A stretch of 64,000 nt of DNA, taken from positions 558,001 to 622,000 of the forward strand of contig OY725494.1 in NCBI GenBank assembly GCA_963281255.1, written 5' to 3'. Source of the DNA: Aphrocallistes beatrix (lineage: Eukaryota > Porifera > Hexactinellida > Sceptrulophora > Aphrocallistidae). The first letter of the stretch is position 1, and every line of letters begins with the position of its first letter. Below are positions 10,936 through 21,815 of this stretch, in pieces. The notes under the pieces are model-generated. The model saw only the letters and a program-made list of their open reading frames with translations, was not told the origin of the DNA and did not search any database. The position numbers and the translations under genes are program-made.

Positions 10936-11426
10936 GAGCAACACTCTACATCACGCCTCCTCAAATTTCTTTTCTGATTGCATACAACGTTAAGGTTGTT
11001 GTTCGGAAAATACCTAATAGTCCAGCAACACGGGGGGGTCAACCGATAAATTTGAGATGTATGTAACTCTTTTGGTGGTTTTGAATTGTAGGGTGGCCAC
11101 TTGACCATAATTAAGCCCATGCCACTTTGGCATGTTTGAGCAATTCCGCATTCAGGAAATCCTTTTTAATGATCATGTAGTGTTGATTTATGTTTATTTG
11201 AACTCATGGAATATAAGGAGCAAAACAAGAGGTCATTTGATGGGGTTACTAGGAGGTTTGAATTGGAATGTTGCACATTTCTGCGTCGTCAAGGAAAATA
11301 TTCAGCTCGAATATGGTCATGTGACCCCTCAAATTTCTCCAAATTTAATGTTGAGTGCGAATAGTTAAACATATTGAGTATGTCATTGCTGTTCCAACCG
11401 AGTTTGGAAGGCATGGGCATTTACAA

Positions 11427-11792
11427 CAGAGTTGCACGCGGGCCGAAATTTGTAACCGCGGCCCGCAAGAAGCCCGCATAAATATTTTTGGTCCACTTTG
11501 TTAGTTACTAACTATAGAGAGGTACTTAGGGAATCCTTTTATGGGAGTGAGTTTCTGCAAAGACAAATAAGTGGAAACTAACAAAGTTCCATTTACGTAA
11601 GTATTCCTTAATTGGTACCTCGTGACAATTAAAAATATCGTCTCGGTTGCCATCGCGGGGAGTCCTGCCAAGATTTCCGGCCCGCGGAGCCCGCAACCTA
11701 TTATATTCGGCCCGCACGGCCCGCGGGCCGAAAAGAAAAGTCGGCCCGCAGCCCGCGGGCCTGCGGGCCGTGCCGGCCCGCGTGCAACTCTG
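11427..11792. mobile_element. hAT-type MITE, GC-rich, with perfect 8-bp target duplication
   Basis: Ends CAGAGTTGCACGCGGGCC and its complement GGCCCGCGTGCAACTCTG. ATTTACAA is duplicated at 11419-11426 and 11793-11800. An 8-bp duplication and CAG-type ends are hAT hallmarks. The right subterminal part is crowded with GGCCCGCGGGCC-type palindromes. Non-coding. Confidence 0.92.
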
Positions 11793-12168
11793 ATTTACAA
11801 TATGTCCCAAAATTATTGGCAATGAACTTTAACTTTGTGTAATATTATGTATATGTTTAAAACCCGCGATTGGCGTTTTGTTGCGTCATTTCCTGTTTAA
11901 GCCATTTTGGGCGGGAAAGCCATACAAGTTTGGGGTCTGACTATACATAGAAAAAATCACTTAGCCAACCGCAGGTAAGAAGAGTATTATAATCTCAGGA
12001 TTACTTCATTTCTGTTTTCATCCCATATATACACTATTTTGAGTGATACTGCCATACCATGCAGTTAATAACCAGCACCTTTTCTGGAATGCAAGCTCAT
12101 TTTTTTGTAGCAATCCTTTTGAAAATCCCAGTAGCTGTCTACCACAGTATAGCAATATATTCTTATAT

Positions 12169-12600
12169 CAGTAAACTCTCAATTATCCGAACATCGATTA
12201 TCCGAACACCTCGATTATCCGAAACAGTCTAGTCTTAGTCTCGCTTTATTCTTTTTAAACTTCTTGGTTAAATTTTGTTTAAACTTGGTACTCCTTGTCT
12301 TGTCTGTAGCTTGCAATCGCACTATTTCAATTTCTGTGTCACATAATATTTCTCGGGATATAATTATTATGGTACTTCCACTAAAACTAAATTGGGCTGA
12401 TGATACAATTTAAACATAATTGCCTAGGTATGTAGAGCAAACCATTATTATTTCGTCTACCTAAACACACTTAAACTTATTTGAAAACTTAACCAGCTTC
12501 AATTAAGTGTTAATCAATGTTGTACTATCTTTATTTCACTTATCCGAACACTTATCCGGTAATAATTTCTCAAGGTGTTCGGATAATCGAAGGTTTACTG
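12169..12600. mobile_element. Tigger-like MITE, 432 bp
   Basis: Ends CAGTAAACTCTCAATTATCC and CAGTAAACCTTCGATTATCC (right end reverse-complemented), followed by ATTATCCGAACA repeats. TA flanks the right end while the left flank reads AT, so the duplication is imperfect. Confidence 0.78.
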
Positions 12601-12689
12601 TACTACTGAAATTAGTTAAGCATATATATAAGTATGTCTATATATTTTAGTTGCGTAATTTTGGAGTATTTGTTAAAGGATTCAGGAAG

Positions 12690-13008
12690 ATTTAGGATCT
12701 GAAAAAATAGCCAGATTCATCAAGAAAAAAATATTTTTGTAATATAATATGAATACTTGAGTTTAATAACTAAGAGTCCTAATTATTAGTTAAACTATTA
12801 CTTCAAACAAGGCAAGTATAAAATTGTGAATTTTAAGAGTGAAATTAAATTTTTTGCATTGTCATTTTGTGCTAAAGTAAATTATTTACCTAATTCAGAC
12901 TTTCGAAGCTTACTATATCTTGCTGAATCCTTTGAACAAATACTAAAAAATTACACAACTAAATGATGTTTACATACATGAATATTTGCATTACTAAATT
13001 CAGTAGTA
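12690..13008. repeat. Direct repeat copy of 9140-9470
   Basis: Central part of the large foldback element. About 90% similar by eye to 9140-9470. The Helitron-like element at 13009 begins exactly where the two copies stop matching, so the other copy serves as an empty-site reference. Confidence 0.75.
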
Positions 13009-13653
13009 TCTTATATATTAAAATGCTAGGATTTTTTTATTTCTGTTTGTTTGTTTGTTTGTCCGAAATGATTGAAGAATTGGCAAGTCGTAGAGATACG
13101 AAAATTGGCATGTAGGTTTCAAATGATGAATCTACGATTAAGATCTAAGATCTAAGCGAAATTTTCACACCTCTGCAAAAAAATGGAAAACAAATTTTCA
13201 CACCTTTTCTATACAATACTATGTACGGCTTCACTCTCACAATAGAAATCATTATAAGACACTATTGTAGGCTGTCATTGTTATTAATACTTCAAAGCAA
13301 TAATTTATATAAATGTCTCAATTATATATTATAGTGTATGGCAGTTAAAAATGTTATTTGTATATTTTCACACCTTTGTATACATATTTTCACACGATTT
13401 GACGAATTTTGAAAATTATGCTAGAAACTAGCTTCCAACGGTTGACATGGGGTTTTTAGGGGTGTAGATTTCGAATATCATATTTTCGGATCCATATGAA
13501 AAATTATTCGTTGACCTTTGTTTATAATATATATATATAAATGAAAAAATTCCAGAAATAGTTTAGATTGAGTAACTCCAGGCGCCCACAGGGCGACTCT
13601 GCGGACACATAGTGTCCGCAAGCCACGCAGCGCAAGTAAGCGAAGCGCGCTGG
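13009..13653 (+). mobile_element. Helitron-like family A, short complete copy
   Basis: Begins TCTTATATATTAAAATGCTA and ends in a string of palindromes (GGCGCCCACAGGGCG; CGGACACATAGTGTCCG; AAGCGAAGCGCGCTGG). The 3' CTGG fits the Helitron CTRR rule, and the flanks are A on the left and T on the right without duplication, as Helitrons insert. No coding capacity, so it depends on an enzyme made elsewhere. Confidence 0.7.
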
Positions 13654-13896
13654 TATAAGAATACATTGCTATACTGTGATAGATATCCACTGGGATTTTC
13701 AAAGAAAATCGGCAAAAATGAGTTTGCATTCCAGAAATGGTGCTGTATAACTGCATGGTATGATAGTGTGACTCAAGATAGTATATATATAGGATGAAAA
13801 CGCGTAAATGAAGTCATCCTGAAATTATCCTAAATATGTGTTTAATATTACACGAAGCTAAAGTTCACTGCAAATAATTTTGTGATCTACTGTAAA

Positions 13897-14066
13897 CAGG
13901 GGCGGTCCCAGGGGAAGGGGGATATCCGGGACTTTAGCGCCGAGTTTGATTCTGCGGCCCCGAATTTCATTCGACCACCTAAGCCAAAATCATAGGAAAG
14001 GTCCCATATGTTTTTTCTCTGGCCCCGCCTTGCCCCGGTTTAGAAAATTCATATGACCGCCCCCTG
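13897..14066. mobile_element. hAT-type MITE (CAGGGGCGGTCC family)
   Basis: Ends CAGGGGCGGTCC and GACCGCCCCCTG. Flanks ACTGTAAA (13889-13896) and ACAATAAA (14067-14074) match at 6 of 8 positions, a decayed 8-bp duplication. A relative lies at about 38021-38127. Confidence 0.8.
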
Positions 14067-14572
14067 ACAATAAATACCCATGCCTCTCAATCTCGGTTGG
14101 ACCAGCCATAACATACTCAATTAGGTTTAAATTTTTGAGTTGATATTCGTACTCAGCATTAAATTTGGAGAGATTTGAGGGGTTACATGACCATATTCGA
14201 GCTGAATATTTTCTTTGACGACGCAGGAATGTGCAACATTCCAATTCAAACCTCCTAGTAACCCCATCAAATGACCTCTTGTTTTGCTCCATATATTCCA
14301 TGAGTTCAAATAAACATAAATCAACACTCTACATGACCACTAAAAAGGATTTCCTGAATGCGGAATTGCCCAAACATGCCAAAGTGGCATGGGCTTAATT
14401 ATGGTCAAGGGACACCCTACAATTCAAAACCACCAAAAAGTTACATACTTTTCAAATTTATCGGTTGACCCCCGTGTTGCTGGACTATTAGGTATTTTCC
14501 AAATAAAACCTTAACGTTGTATGCAGTCAGGGAGTCAGAAAAGAAATTTGAGGAGGCGTGATGTAGAGTGTT

Positions 14573-15280
14573 GCTCGAAATTGTCTATGGGGATTTAGTA
14601 TTGGAAAATTGCAATGTCATTGTGGGATGAGGAGAGGTGACATACACTAACTATCAGAATAGAGGAAAGCCCCACACTAGATTATTCCATATAACAAGTT
14701 TGACTATGATTGGTACAGAATTGACTGAGAAATTAAGTGCTAAGTCGTGCTCGAAATTGTCTATGGGGATTTAGTATTGGAAAATTGCAATGTCATTGTG
14801 GGATGAGGAGAGGTGACATACACTAACTATCAGAATGGAGGAAAGCCCCACACTAGATTATGCCATATAACAAGTTTGACCATGATTAGTACAGAATTGA
14901 CTGAGAAATTAAGTGCTAAGTCGTGCTCGAAATTGTCTATGGGGATTTACATAGTATTGGAAAATTGCAATGTCATTGTGGGATGAGGAGAGGTGACATA
15001 CACTAATTATCAGAATGGAGGAAAGCCCCACACTAGATTATGCCATATAACAAGTTTGACTATGATTGATGCACAATTGACTGAGAAATTAAGTGCTAAA
15101 TCGTGCTCGAAATTGTCTATGGGGATTTAGTATTGGAAAATTGCAATGTCATTGTGGGATGAGGAGAGGTGACATACACTAATTATCAGAATGGAGGAAA
15201 GCCCCACACTAGATTATGCCATATAACAAGTTTGACCATGATTAGTACAGAATTGACTGAGAAATTAAGCGCTAAGTCGT
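14573..15280. repeat. Four tandem ~176-bp units, right arm
   Basis: GCTCGAAATTG starts at 14573, 14749, 14925 and 15105, with the last boundary (GCTCATATCT) at 15281. Spacings are 176, 176, 180 and 176. They are the reverse complement of the left-arm units. The 180 unit has four extra bases (CATA) near 14950. Confidence 0.95.
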
Positions 15281-15604
15281 GCTCATATCTCGCTGCTAGA
15301 CCTCGCTGCTAACTTCACACTCGTCAATTAATAAGTAATCAAACAATATGCCTCACAGAAATGCTAATATTAAAACAATTGACTCTGCTTAATAGGACCA
15401 CATCATTCAGAGGGTAGTTTGACCCGATTAATCTGATAACCCCACTAACCGAAAATGTTCAAACGTGTGAAATTTCAAAATATCTTATATATTAAAAAGC
15501 TAGAATTTTTTGTTTGTTTGTCCGGATTGATTGAAGAATTTGCAAGTCGTAGAGATATGAAAATTGGCATGTAGGTGTCGAATAATATGACTACGATTAA
15601 GTTA

Positions 15605-15775
15605 TGTTGCGTGAGATTTCCACACCCGTGAGATTCTTACACTCTTGTATTAGTAAACCAGGGATATCCTAGTAGGAGCGTGAGATTTCCACACCCGTGA
15701 GATTCTTACACCGTTATATTAGTAAACCAAGGATATTCTAGTTGTAGCGTGAGATTTCCACACCCGTGAGATTCT
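15605..15775 (+). repeat. Left terminal inverted repeat of the Ginger element
   Basis: About two and a half subrepeats of roughly 73 bp: GCGTGAGATTTCC, ACACCCGTGAGATTCTTACA, then TTAGTAAACC. It pairs with 27408-27606. Confidence 0.88.
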
Positions 15776-15779
15776 GAAG

Positions 15780-15916
15780 AAGTCAACTCCGTTTAATCGG
15801 GAAGTCTCCAGGAACGAAATGGTTCCCATACATAAAGTTGATATGTACTAAATTTCATCGCTTAATCGGGACAAAATATCCGGGAACAAAGTGTCCCGAT
15901 TAAGCGGAGTCACCTG
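15780..15916. mobile_element. Small Tigger-like MITE (TTAATCGGGA family)
   Basis: Ends AAGTCAACTCCGTTTAATCG and the complement of CGATTAAGCGGAGTCACCTG, with TA after the right end. Related fragments lie at about 15375-15450, 23757-23840 and inside 37687-38198. Confidence 0.65.
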
Positions 15917-15947
15917 TATAATGAAACTGTAAATGGGGCCCTTGTAA

Positions 15948-18900
15948 ATGGTGATGGGGAGAGTCCATAGGTATGGGACACTAATTGAGCTGAAAGAATT
16001 GGATTATATTTTAGCGAGCTACACCATTTTTACCTCACATAAATGGGAAATGGAGTCCGTATCCAAATTCTGGCGGCTCGAGCCCTCCACCATTGGAAAG
16101 GATCCAATGTATATCCAATTTAACTTCTCAATTTCTCTGAGAAACAGTGGTATGGTATGGTGCATTGTTTCGTATCATAATACATCCCTGTATCTATAAT
16201 CGACACATTGGTTTAGTGCGTGGTACAATGTACATGACTGATACTTCAAATATCCGAACTGTTAATTTATAGATAAACGGAAACCAATCGCATACCTACG
16301 AAGTTATTGGTTCAAATCGAGTTGCAGATGTTATCAAACTGTACCACAACGGTCCTGCACATCCTGGTATCAACAGTACAATCAAGCTTGTCAAACAGAA
16401 GTATTTCTGGCCAGGAATGAGCAAGGAAATTAGAGAATATGTATGTTCGACTTTCGCATTGCAATTCTTCTTATGGATTGTGTAAACAATGTCATTTTGA
16501 ATTTAGTCTTTGAAAAAAATCCTGATTAGTGACTATTCATAGGATTTCAATACTGGAGATTATTCTAGTCAAAACTATGAACCTGCACTTTAATATTAAT
16601 CTACATTTTAACATAAGTACTGGAGTTATAAATTTAGACGTACAAAAAAGAACTTTATTTTGATAATTAACACATTAAAAAATATTTTTAAAAAGTTTTA
16701 ATGATGTATTATCACCTGACTTTGATAATCAAGTGTGTTATTTGAATTTACATGAAGCCAAATTAGTTACTCAATACCACTTGTTCAACATTGTGATAAA
16801 TGCCTTTCATTCAAGTCATCCCTTATTACAAAAATATTTTCCTATTCACGCAATCGTGTAATCGTAACTATCAACTAATTCCTGACAAATATCTCGCAGC
16901 TTGAAGATGACTTGTGGAATCGCTAAACATCTTGCTATTGCATTCCATTACTAATTATATCGTATGTCTTCTTTAGGTCAAAATGTGTCATGGTTGTCAA
17001 ACTGAAGCTGCACTACCACCTCAACCTCAAAGAAAACTGCATCCAATCCCTCCCCCAGATCAACCCTGGAAACATATTGGTATTGACCTTGTTTGCGATT
17101 TACAAGGTAACAAAGAAGGGTATAAACATCTCCTGGTAACAACATGTTACCTCAGTAAATTCTCTGCAGTCCGCCCTTTGAAAACAAAAACAAGTAGAGA
17201 AGTTTTGACACAGCTGGAGAGTATTTATTTTACTCTAGGAGTACCTCAGGTTATCCAGCATGATCAAGGTCCTGAGTTTGTTAGCAAGGTATGTGGCTCT
17301 CTGCAAGGAAAACCAATTCCAAAAAGTATTTTTTAATTGTAAAGTTAAATTAATATATATCATTAGGAGTTTCAAGAATTTCACAGGAAATTGGGAGTTG
17401 ATAATCGCAAGACAACTGCTTACCATCCAGAGAGTAATGGTCTCGTCGAAGCACATAATAAAATAATTAAAACCAAGCTCCATAAAATGGTAAAAGAAAC
17501 AGGAGAAGAATGGCCGAGCAAATTACAAGCTGTTGTCCTGGCTGCAAATACATGTTGGAAGAGATCAACAGATTACTCACCATTTTACCTGATGTATGGC
17601 AGAGAAGCTAACTGTATTGAACTATTTTCTCATACTAATATACGTGTTGAAATTGAAGATATTGATGATCTAAACAATATGCAAATTCTAACCAATCCAG
17701 ATGAAGGAGCTGACACATTCTCCCACGACTCCGAAAATCCTGATGAATGGATATGCCCACTAATGGAAGCTCGGTCTATATCACGGACAAATGCTCATGC
17801 TAACATCTTGAAAGAGCAATTAAAGCAGAAACATGTATTTGATAGTAAAGTGAAGAAAAATAGGTAATTTTGCATTAATATAAGGTAATTGTAATTGTTT
17901 TAATGGAATCTCTTTCAACAGTTCGAAAATCAATCAAGGAGATCCAATTCTTTTTCGGAATATACGAAAAGCCAAGAAAATGCCAGGAACTAAGACAGAA
18001 CCTAAATATATTGGGCCTGTTATTGCAACTGAATTAACGGATAGTCATGCACTAGTTGTCAAGGAAGGCAGTTACTCTAAATGCAGAAAAATTCCGCTTC
18101 ACCTCGCTAGGCCCTACTTTCCACGGTCAGAAGCCAAACTGACAAGCGTAAAAACAGTGATCTCCCAACCAACGTTCAAACAAAGAAATACAAGATAATA
18201 TCATTATTTTATCATGTACTGACAAAATATTTTGCAAAATTTATAATTATATTATAAATAGGAAAGTAGAACAGTGCCTCAGAATGATTGGAAATTTGGC
18301 ATATCAAAAGAGTTAATTTTGAACGAATTGGATAACTTCAAGGTTTGTTACCACCCCTCAAAATTGTTTATCATCATTATTTATTATGTAAATTGAAAAC
18401 TAATTCGATATTCTCTTAGTTGGAGTTTACGGATCACGCACGCCGTGGAGCTTACATGTCGATACTTCACGAGGAATTGGAAAGGGCTCGTAATGTAAAA
18501 GGCTTCTACGTCCCAAATTTGATTATTTATCAAATTTTGAAAGATTCCTCTCCAGAAACAGTGGTACGTAAAAAGCTATTGTTCTAACTTGGCTTATGAT
18601 TCTGTTTTCTTAATTACATTTTTGCGTGATCTTGATATTTTTGTCTCTATAGAGAAGAGAGATTAACTCTTCACTGATGGAATTTGTGAAAGGAATCTCT
18701 CCGGAGTTAGGTGCATCTCGAATATGCGATTATGTTGACAAAGTAATTTATGGAGTGGTGAGCATGTTTAAGTTAATATTCATTGCCCAATATTAGACAT
18801 ATAATGTTACCAATCTTTATTTTCCTAAAATTCAGGCAATGGAGTATATAGAAGATAAGCTGTTTCTGCTTAGAAAGGAGAAATTTCCACGGCTCGACCA

Positions 18901-19528
18901 TCTAACATCTGACAGTCCCATCATAACACCCACAACAGTTGAGTGGCAGAAAGAGAAATGTGCGCTGCTAGATTTCCAATTTCCTCAACAAACAGACCAA
19001 CATTCTAGCATCGCGGGGCATAGTTTGAGTTTATTTGAGCCATGGACACTCGATACAATTGGAGATTATGGTAATTGTCTTTTCAAGTGCCTTTCCAAGA
19101 TAATTACCGGCAGTGAGGAGTATCACGCCAAGCTCCGGGGCGAAATTTGTCGATACATACTCAGCGATGGTAAAGATACAATTGGTTGGTACTTCAGTCA
19201 GGTCTTGGCAACTACTCCTGCAAAATATCTTAGTGAGAAGTGTATGTATAACACAGGCAACTGGGGAAGTGATGTGGAATTAATGGCTGCATCTGCACTG
19301 CTGAAGACGGATATTTATGTTGCGAACAAAATATACCGGACAGATGATAGCATCATTTCTGAAGTGCGGTGGTCACGTATAAGATCCTCCAACGACAACA
19401 GCAAAAATAGTGCAATATACATTTCCAATTTTTATGATCACTACCAACCTGTTACTAGAATGATTAACAGCCTTACTCCAACATTTAATTGCATTGAAAA
19501 ACATCAGGATATCCAAACAATTAATTGA
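15948..19528 (+). CDS. Ginger integrase-OTU transposase gene, nine inferred exons
   Basis: Exons: 15948-16154 (uncertain), 16273-16440, 16977-17288, 17367-17863, 17922-18147, 18262-18342, 18420-18563, 18653-18757 and 18836-19528. All are bounded by GT-AG, and the phases join without a stop to give about 810 residues. Exons 2-3 carry the HHCC zinc site (YHNGPAH ... MCHGC). The integrase core has D in IGIDLV, D in QHDQGPEF and E in NGLVEAHN, with 35 residues between the last two. A GPY/F-like module (KYIGPVIATE) follows in exon 5. Exon 9 is an OTU cysteine protease with GDYGNCLFKCL holding the catalytic Cys and FYDHYQPV the His. Exons 6-8 are unassigned. No reverse transcriptase, protease or RNase H is present, which argues against an LTR element. 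Confidence 0.82.
16441..16976 (+). other. Intron 2 of the Ginger gene
   Basis: 536 bp from GTATGT to TTCTTTAG, AT-rich, nothing else seen. Confidence 0.75.
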
Positions 19529-20110
19529 GCCTCATAAACCACTAATACTACTATAATGAACTTTGACCCGATCGATCTTTCCTCCCTCATTTACTGGCTG
19601 AACAAAGTAACACTAAACACCAGACATCCATCTAAAGTGTATTGCGGGAGAGGCAACGCAACTGACGAGTCCAAGCCGGGACGAAACACATATTGAAACA
19701 GAAGACAAGTGAGTTTTTAAGAAATTCAACTTCTAAATTAATTGTCTGGGTGAGTATTTGCAAAGTGTCTAAAATATCTCTGTTGCTAAGTTGACTAATT
19801 CATTAAAAAATGACGATGAATTATGAATTATTCGAATAATTCATGATATTTTCTTGTAAAACAATTCAATTTTGAATAATTCTTCTCAGGCTTGATGAAT
19901 TATGAATTATTCGAATTATTCATTAGTTCGTGAATTAGTCAACTTAGGACTCTGTTGTGGTATCTAAATGTTTATTTTATGCTATCAAGACGATAATCCA
20001 AGCATAAAAAATAATTTGAGTAAAAAGATTTGTCTATCAAATGTATTTGAATTTGTTTTTCAATTTCTAAATTTTTAAATATCTTTAAATTTTAGGGTAT
20101 TTTTTACATA
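19529..20110. other. Ginger 3' non-coding part with a small MITE
   Basis: No gene seen. A short inverted-repeat element lies at 19786-19947 (ends CTAAGTTGACTAATTCA and TGAATTAGTCAACTTAG). CTCTGTTG lies directly to its left and is repeated two bases beyond its right end (19950-19957), suggesting an 8-bp duplication. Its interior is made of TGAATTATTCGAAT palindromes. Confidence 0.6.
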
Positions 20111-20578
20111 TATTAAAATCGACGAGGCGCATGCGGCTGAGATTTTAATACTATTCAAGAATTAATAGGCTTTTCTTTGTAAATACTACAAATTTAATTC
20201 TTATTCTAACATTTACTATGATAATTTATAGAATTGTATCATTAATGGCAGAAGGAGCTTCTTCATTCTTAGAAGTGGATCCACTAAAAAACGTAAAATT
20301 GATGATCCCGAAGCTAAATTACTAACACAGATTTTCCAATCAATACTGCTACGTCTTTAAACAAGAACAGTGTAATACAAGTTAATAATTCATTTGATGA
20401 AGTCAACTCGGTCAAAGGTAATTAGTACTGATCGAACAATGACATATCATTCACAGATGATCTAACAGAGATATTAGAATTGGTCACCAACAGGGTTGGT
20501 AGATTTAATCCACCCCTGGGTTAAATCCAGGTTTAAACCGGGTTGGGCAAAACCCCCTTTTGTGGGTTAAGCCTCATT

Positions 20579-20725
20579 CAGGGCCGGCGGAACTGGTCCG
20601 GCTGGTCCGGCTTTGGCCGGACCAATTTTATGCCATTATGGCTTATTTTCATATGCAAAATTGCTTTTAGCCGGACCAACTTCTGCTTTGGCCGGACCAA
20701 TAAAAAGTTGCTTCCGCCGTGCCTG
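20579..20725. mobile_element. hAT5-like MITE with 5-bp duplication TCATT
   Basis: Starts CAGGGCCGGCGGAACTGG and ends GCTTCCGCCGTGCCTG. TCATT is duplicated at 20574-20578 and 20726-20730. Internal GGCCGGACCAA repeats. The corresponding site in element G copy 2 (near 43262) lacks the insert. The close relative at 21597-21735 also has a 5-bp duplication. Confidence 0.85.
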
Positions 20726-20869
20726 TCATTATTATAAGCGAATCAACTTATAATAATTGGAATTCTTAAAAATCTAAGAATAAATAGGAATTCATAGAAT
20801 TTATAATTATTTCAGATGTTTCAACGAAAACTAAATATAAAGACTATTTAATGAGGGTTTTTCTATACA

Positions 20870-20975
20870 GCAACCTACGTTGCTACATAGAACACCTCGA
20901 GCAACCTAGATTGCTAGGAATGTGCTAGCAACCTAGGTTACTCTGTGCTTAGTATGTAGCAGCCTATGAGAAATA
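20870..20975. repeat. Cluster of AGCAACCTAGGTTGCT palindromes
   Basis: Four or so imperfect palindromes of the form AGCAACCTAGRTTGCT are separated by CTAGGAATGTG-type spacers. The same cluster recurs in copy 2 at 43485-43530 and, reverse-complemented, at 46290-46380. Likely hairpins inside the element's arm; function unknown. Confidence 0.75.
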
Positions 20976-21289
20976 GTATTACCGCTTTTATTCATAAATT
21001 AATATTATTATTAATCGGTATGCCGTTAATTTATTTCATTAAATTTTCTTCTTACTTTAAGGTATATGACAATAATAACACGTAATATAATATACAATAA
21101 TTCCATGCTGATATGTTCAAGTGCGCTGTACAATGAAACTTTAAATCTATAAACTTTTTAAGAGAATGAACATATATAAATGATGGAATACAGACAATTC
21201 GTGCAGGACAATTCGCGACAGGACAATTCGTGACGGACAATTCGTGACAGAGACAATTCGTGACAGAGACAATTCGTGACAACCATAAT

Positions 21290-21815
21290 GACCATAATGA
21301 TTGTGTATGCACAGTGATGAATATAAACAATCTCCTTGTTTTAAATATGAATCCTTGGAGTATAGTACGAATATAAACGAATTCTTTATTACTACACACT
21401 ATATAAAAAAAGCTTGGCATCGAGGATTTAATAATTTAATGTCTTGTCAACATCCTTCGATATGGAAATTTATTGAAATTTTAAAAAGGAACAAGGATTG
21501 ACTGAAATTAAACATGCATTTTATATAAGTGGGAGAAATCCTCCAAAAAGAAAATGTTATACGGATAAGGAGAGGGCTTTGAAAAACCTGATAGACTAGG
21601 GCCGGCGGAACTGGTCCGGCTTTGGCCGGACCAATTTTATGCCATTATGGCTTATTCTTCATATGCAAATTTGCTTTTGGCCGGACAAACTTTCGCTATG
21701 GCCGGACCAATAAAAAGTTGCTTCCACCGGGCCTGTAGACGGTTATTTGACTCGCCCGAAGATGGAATTTTTGAAAGGAATTGCATACAGATTTGGATTT
21801 TGTAGTTAATTCATG
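21290..21815 (+). pseudogene. MULE transposase C-terminal remnant
   Basis: Reads FITTHYIKKAWHRGFNNLM, then SCQHPSIWKFIEILKRN, then after a one-base frameshift near 21499 TEIKHAFYISGRNPPKRK, and resumes after a MITE as RLFDSPEDGIFERNCIQIW. The pattern (aromatic-His in WHRGF, HPSIWKFIE, PPKRKCYTD) matches the C-terminal end of MULE-type DDE transposases. The catalytic core upstream is deleted. Confidence 0.75.
21597..21735. mobile_element. hAT5-like MITE with 5-bp duplication TAGAC
   Basis: Starts TAGGGCCGGCGGAACTGG and ends TTCCACCGGGCCTG. TAGAC is duplicated at 21592-21596 and 21736-21740. It interrupts the MULE transposase remnant and is the innermost of six nested elements. Confidence 0.88.

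Larger units (their letters stand above)
10366..15327. mobile_element. Large foldback element flanked by TTAA, with 176-bp subterminal arrays
   Basis: Ends GGGTGTGAAGTTAGCAGCG (left) and GAGTGTGAAGTTAGCAGCG (right, reverse-complemented) are bordered by TTAA at 10362-10365 and 15328-15331. The inverted arms reach inward to about 12168 on the left and from about 13654 on the right, roughly 1.7 kb each. They are interrupted by two hAT MITEs (11427-11792, 13897-14066). A Tigger-like MITE (12169-12600) and a Helitron-like element (13009-13653) occupy the centre. No transposase frame is visible. TTAA target sites are known for piggyBac and Kolobok, but the superfamily is not assigned. Confidence 0.72.

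Noticed and set aside
11526..11825. Open frames through the GC-rich MITE
   Set aside because: Products of GGCCCGCGGGCC palindromes in a non-coding hAT MITE.
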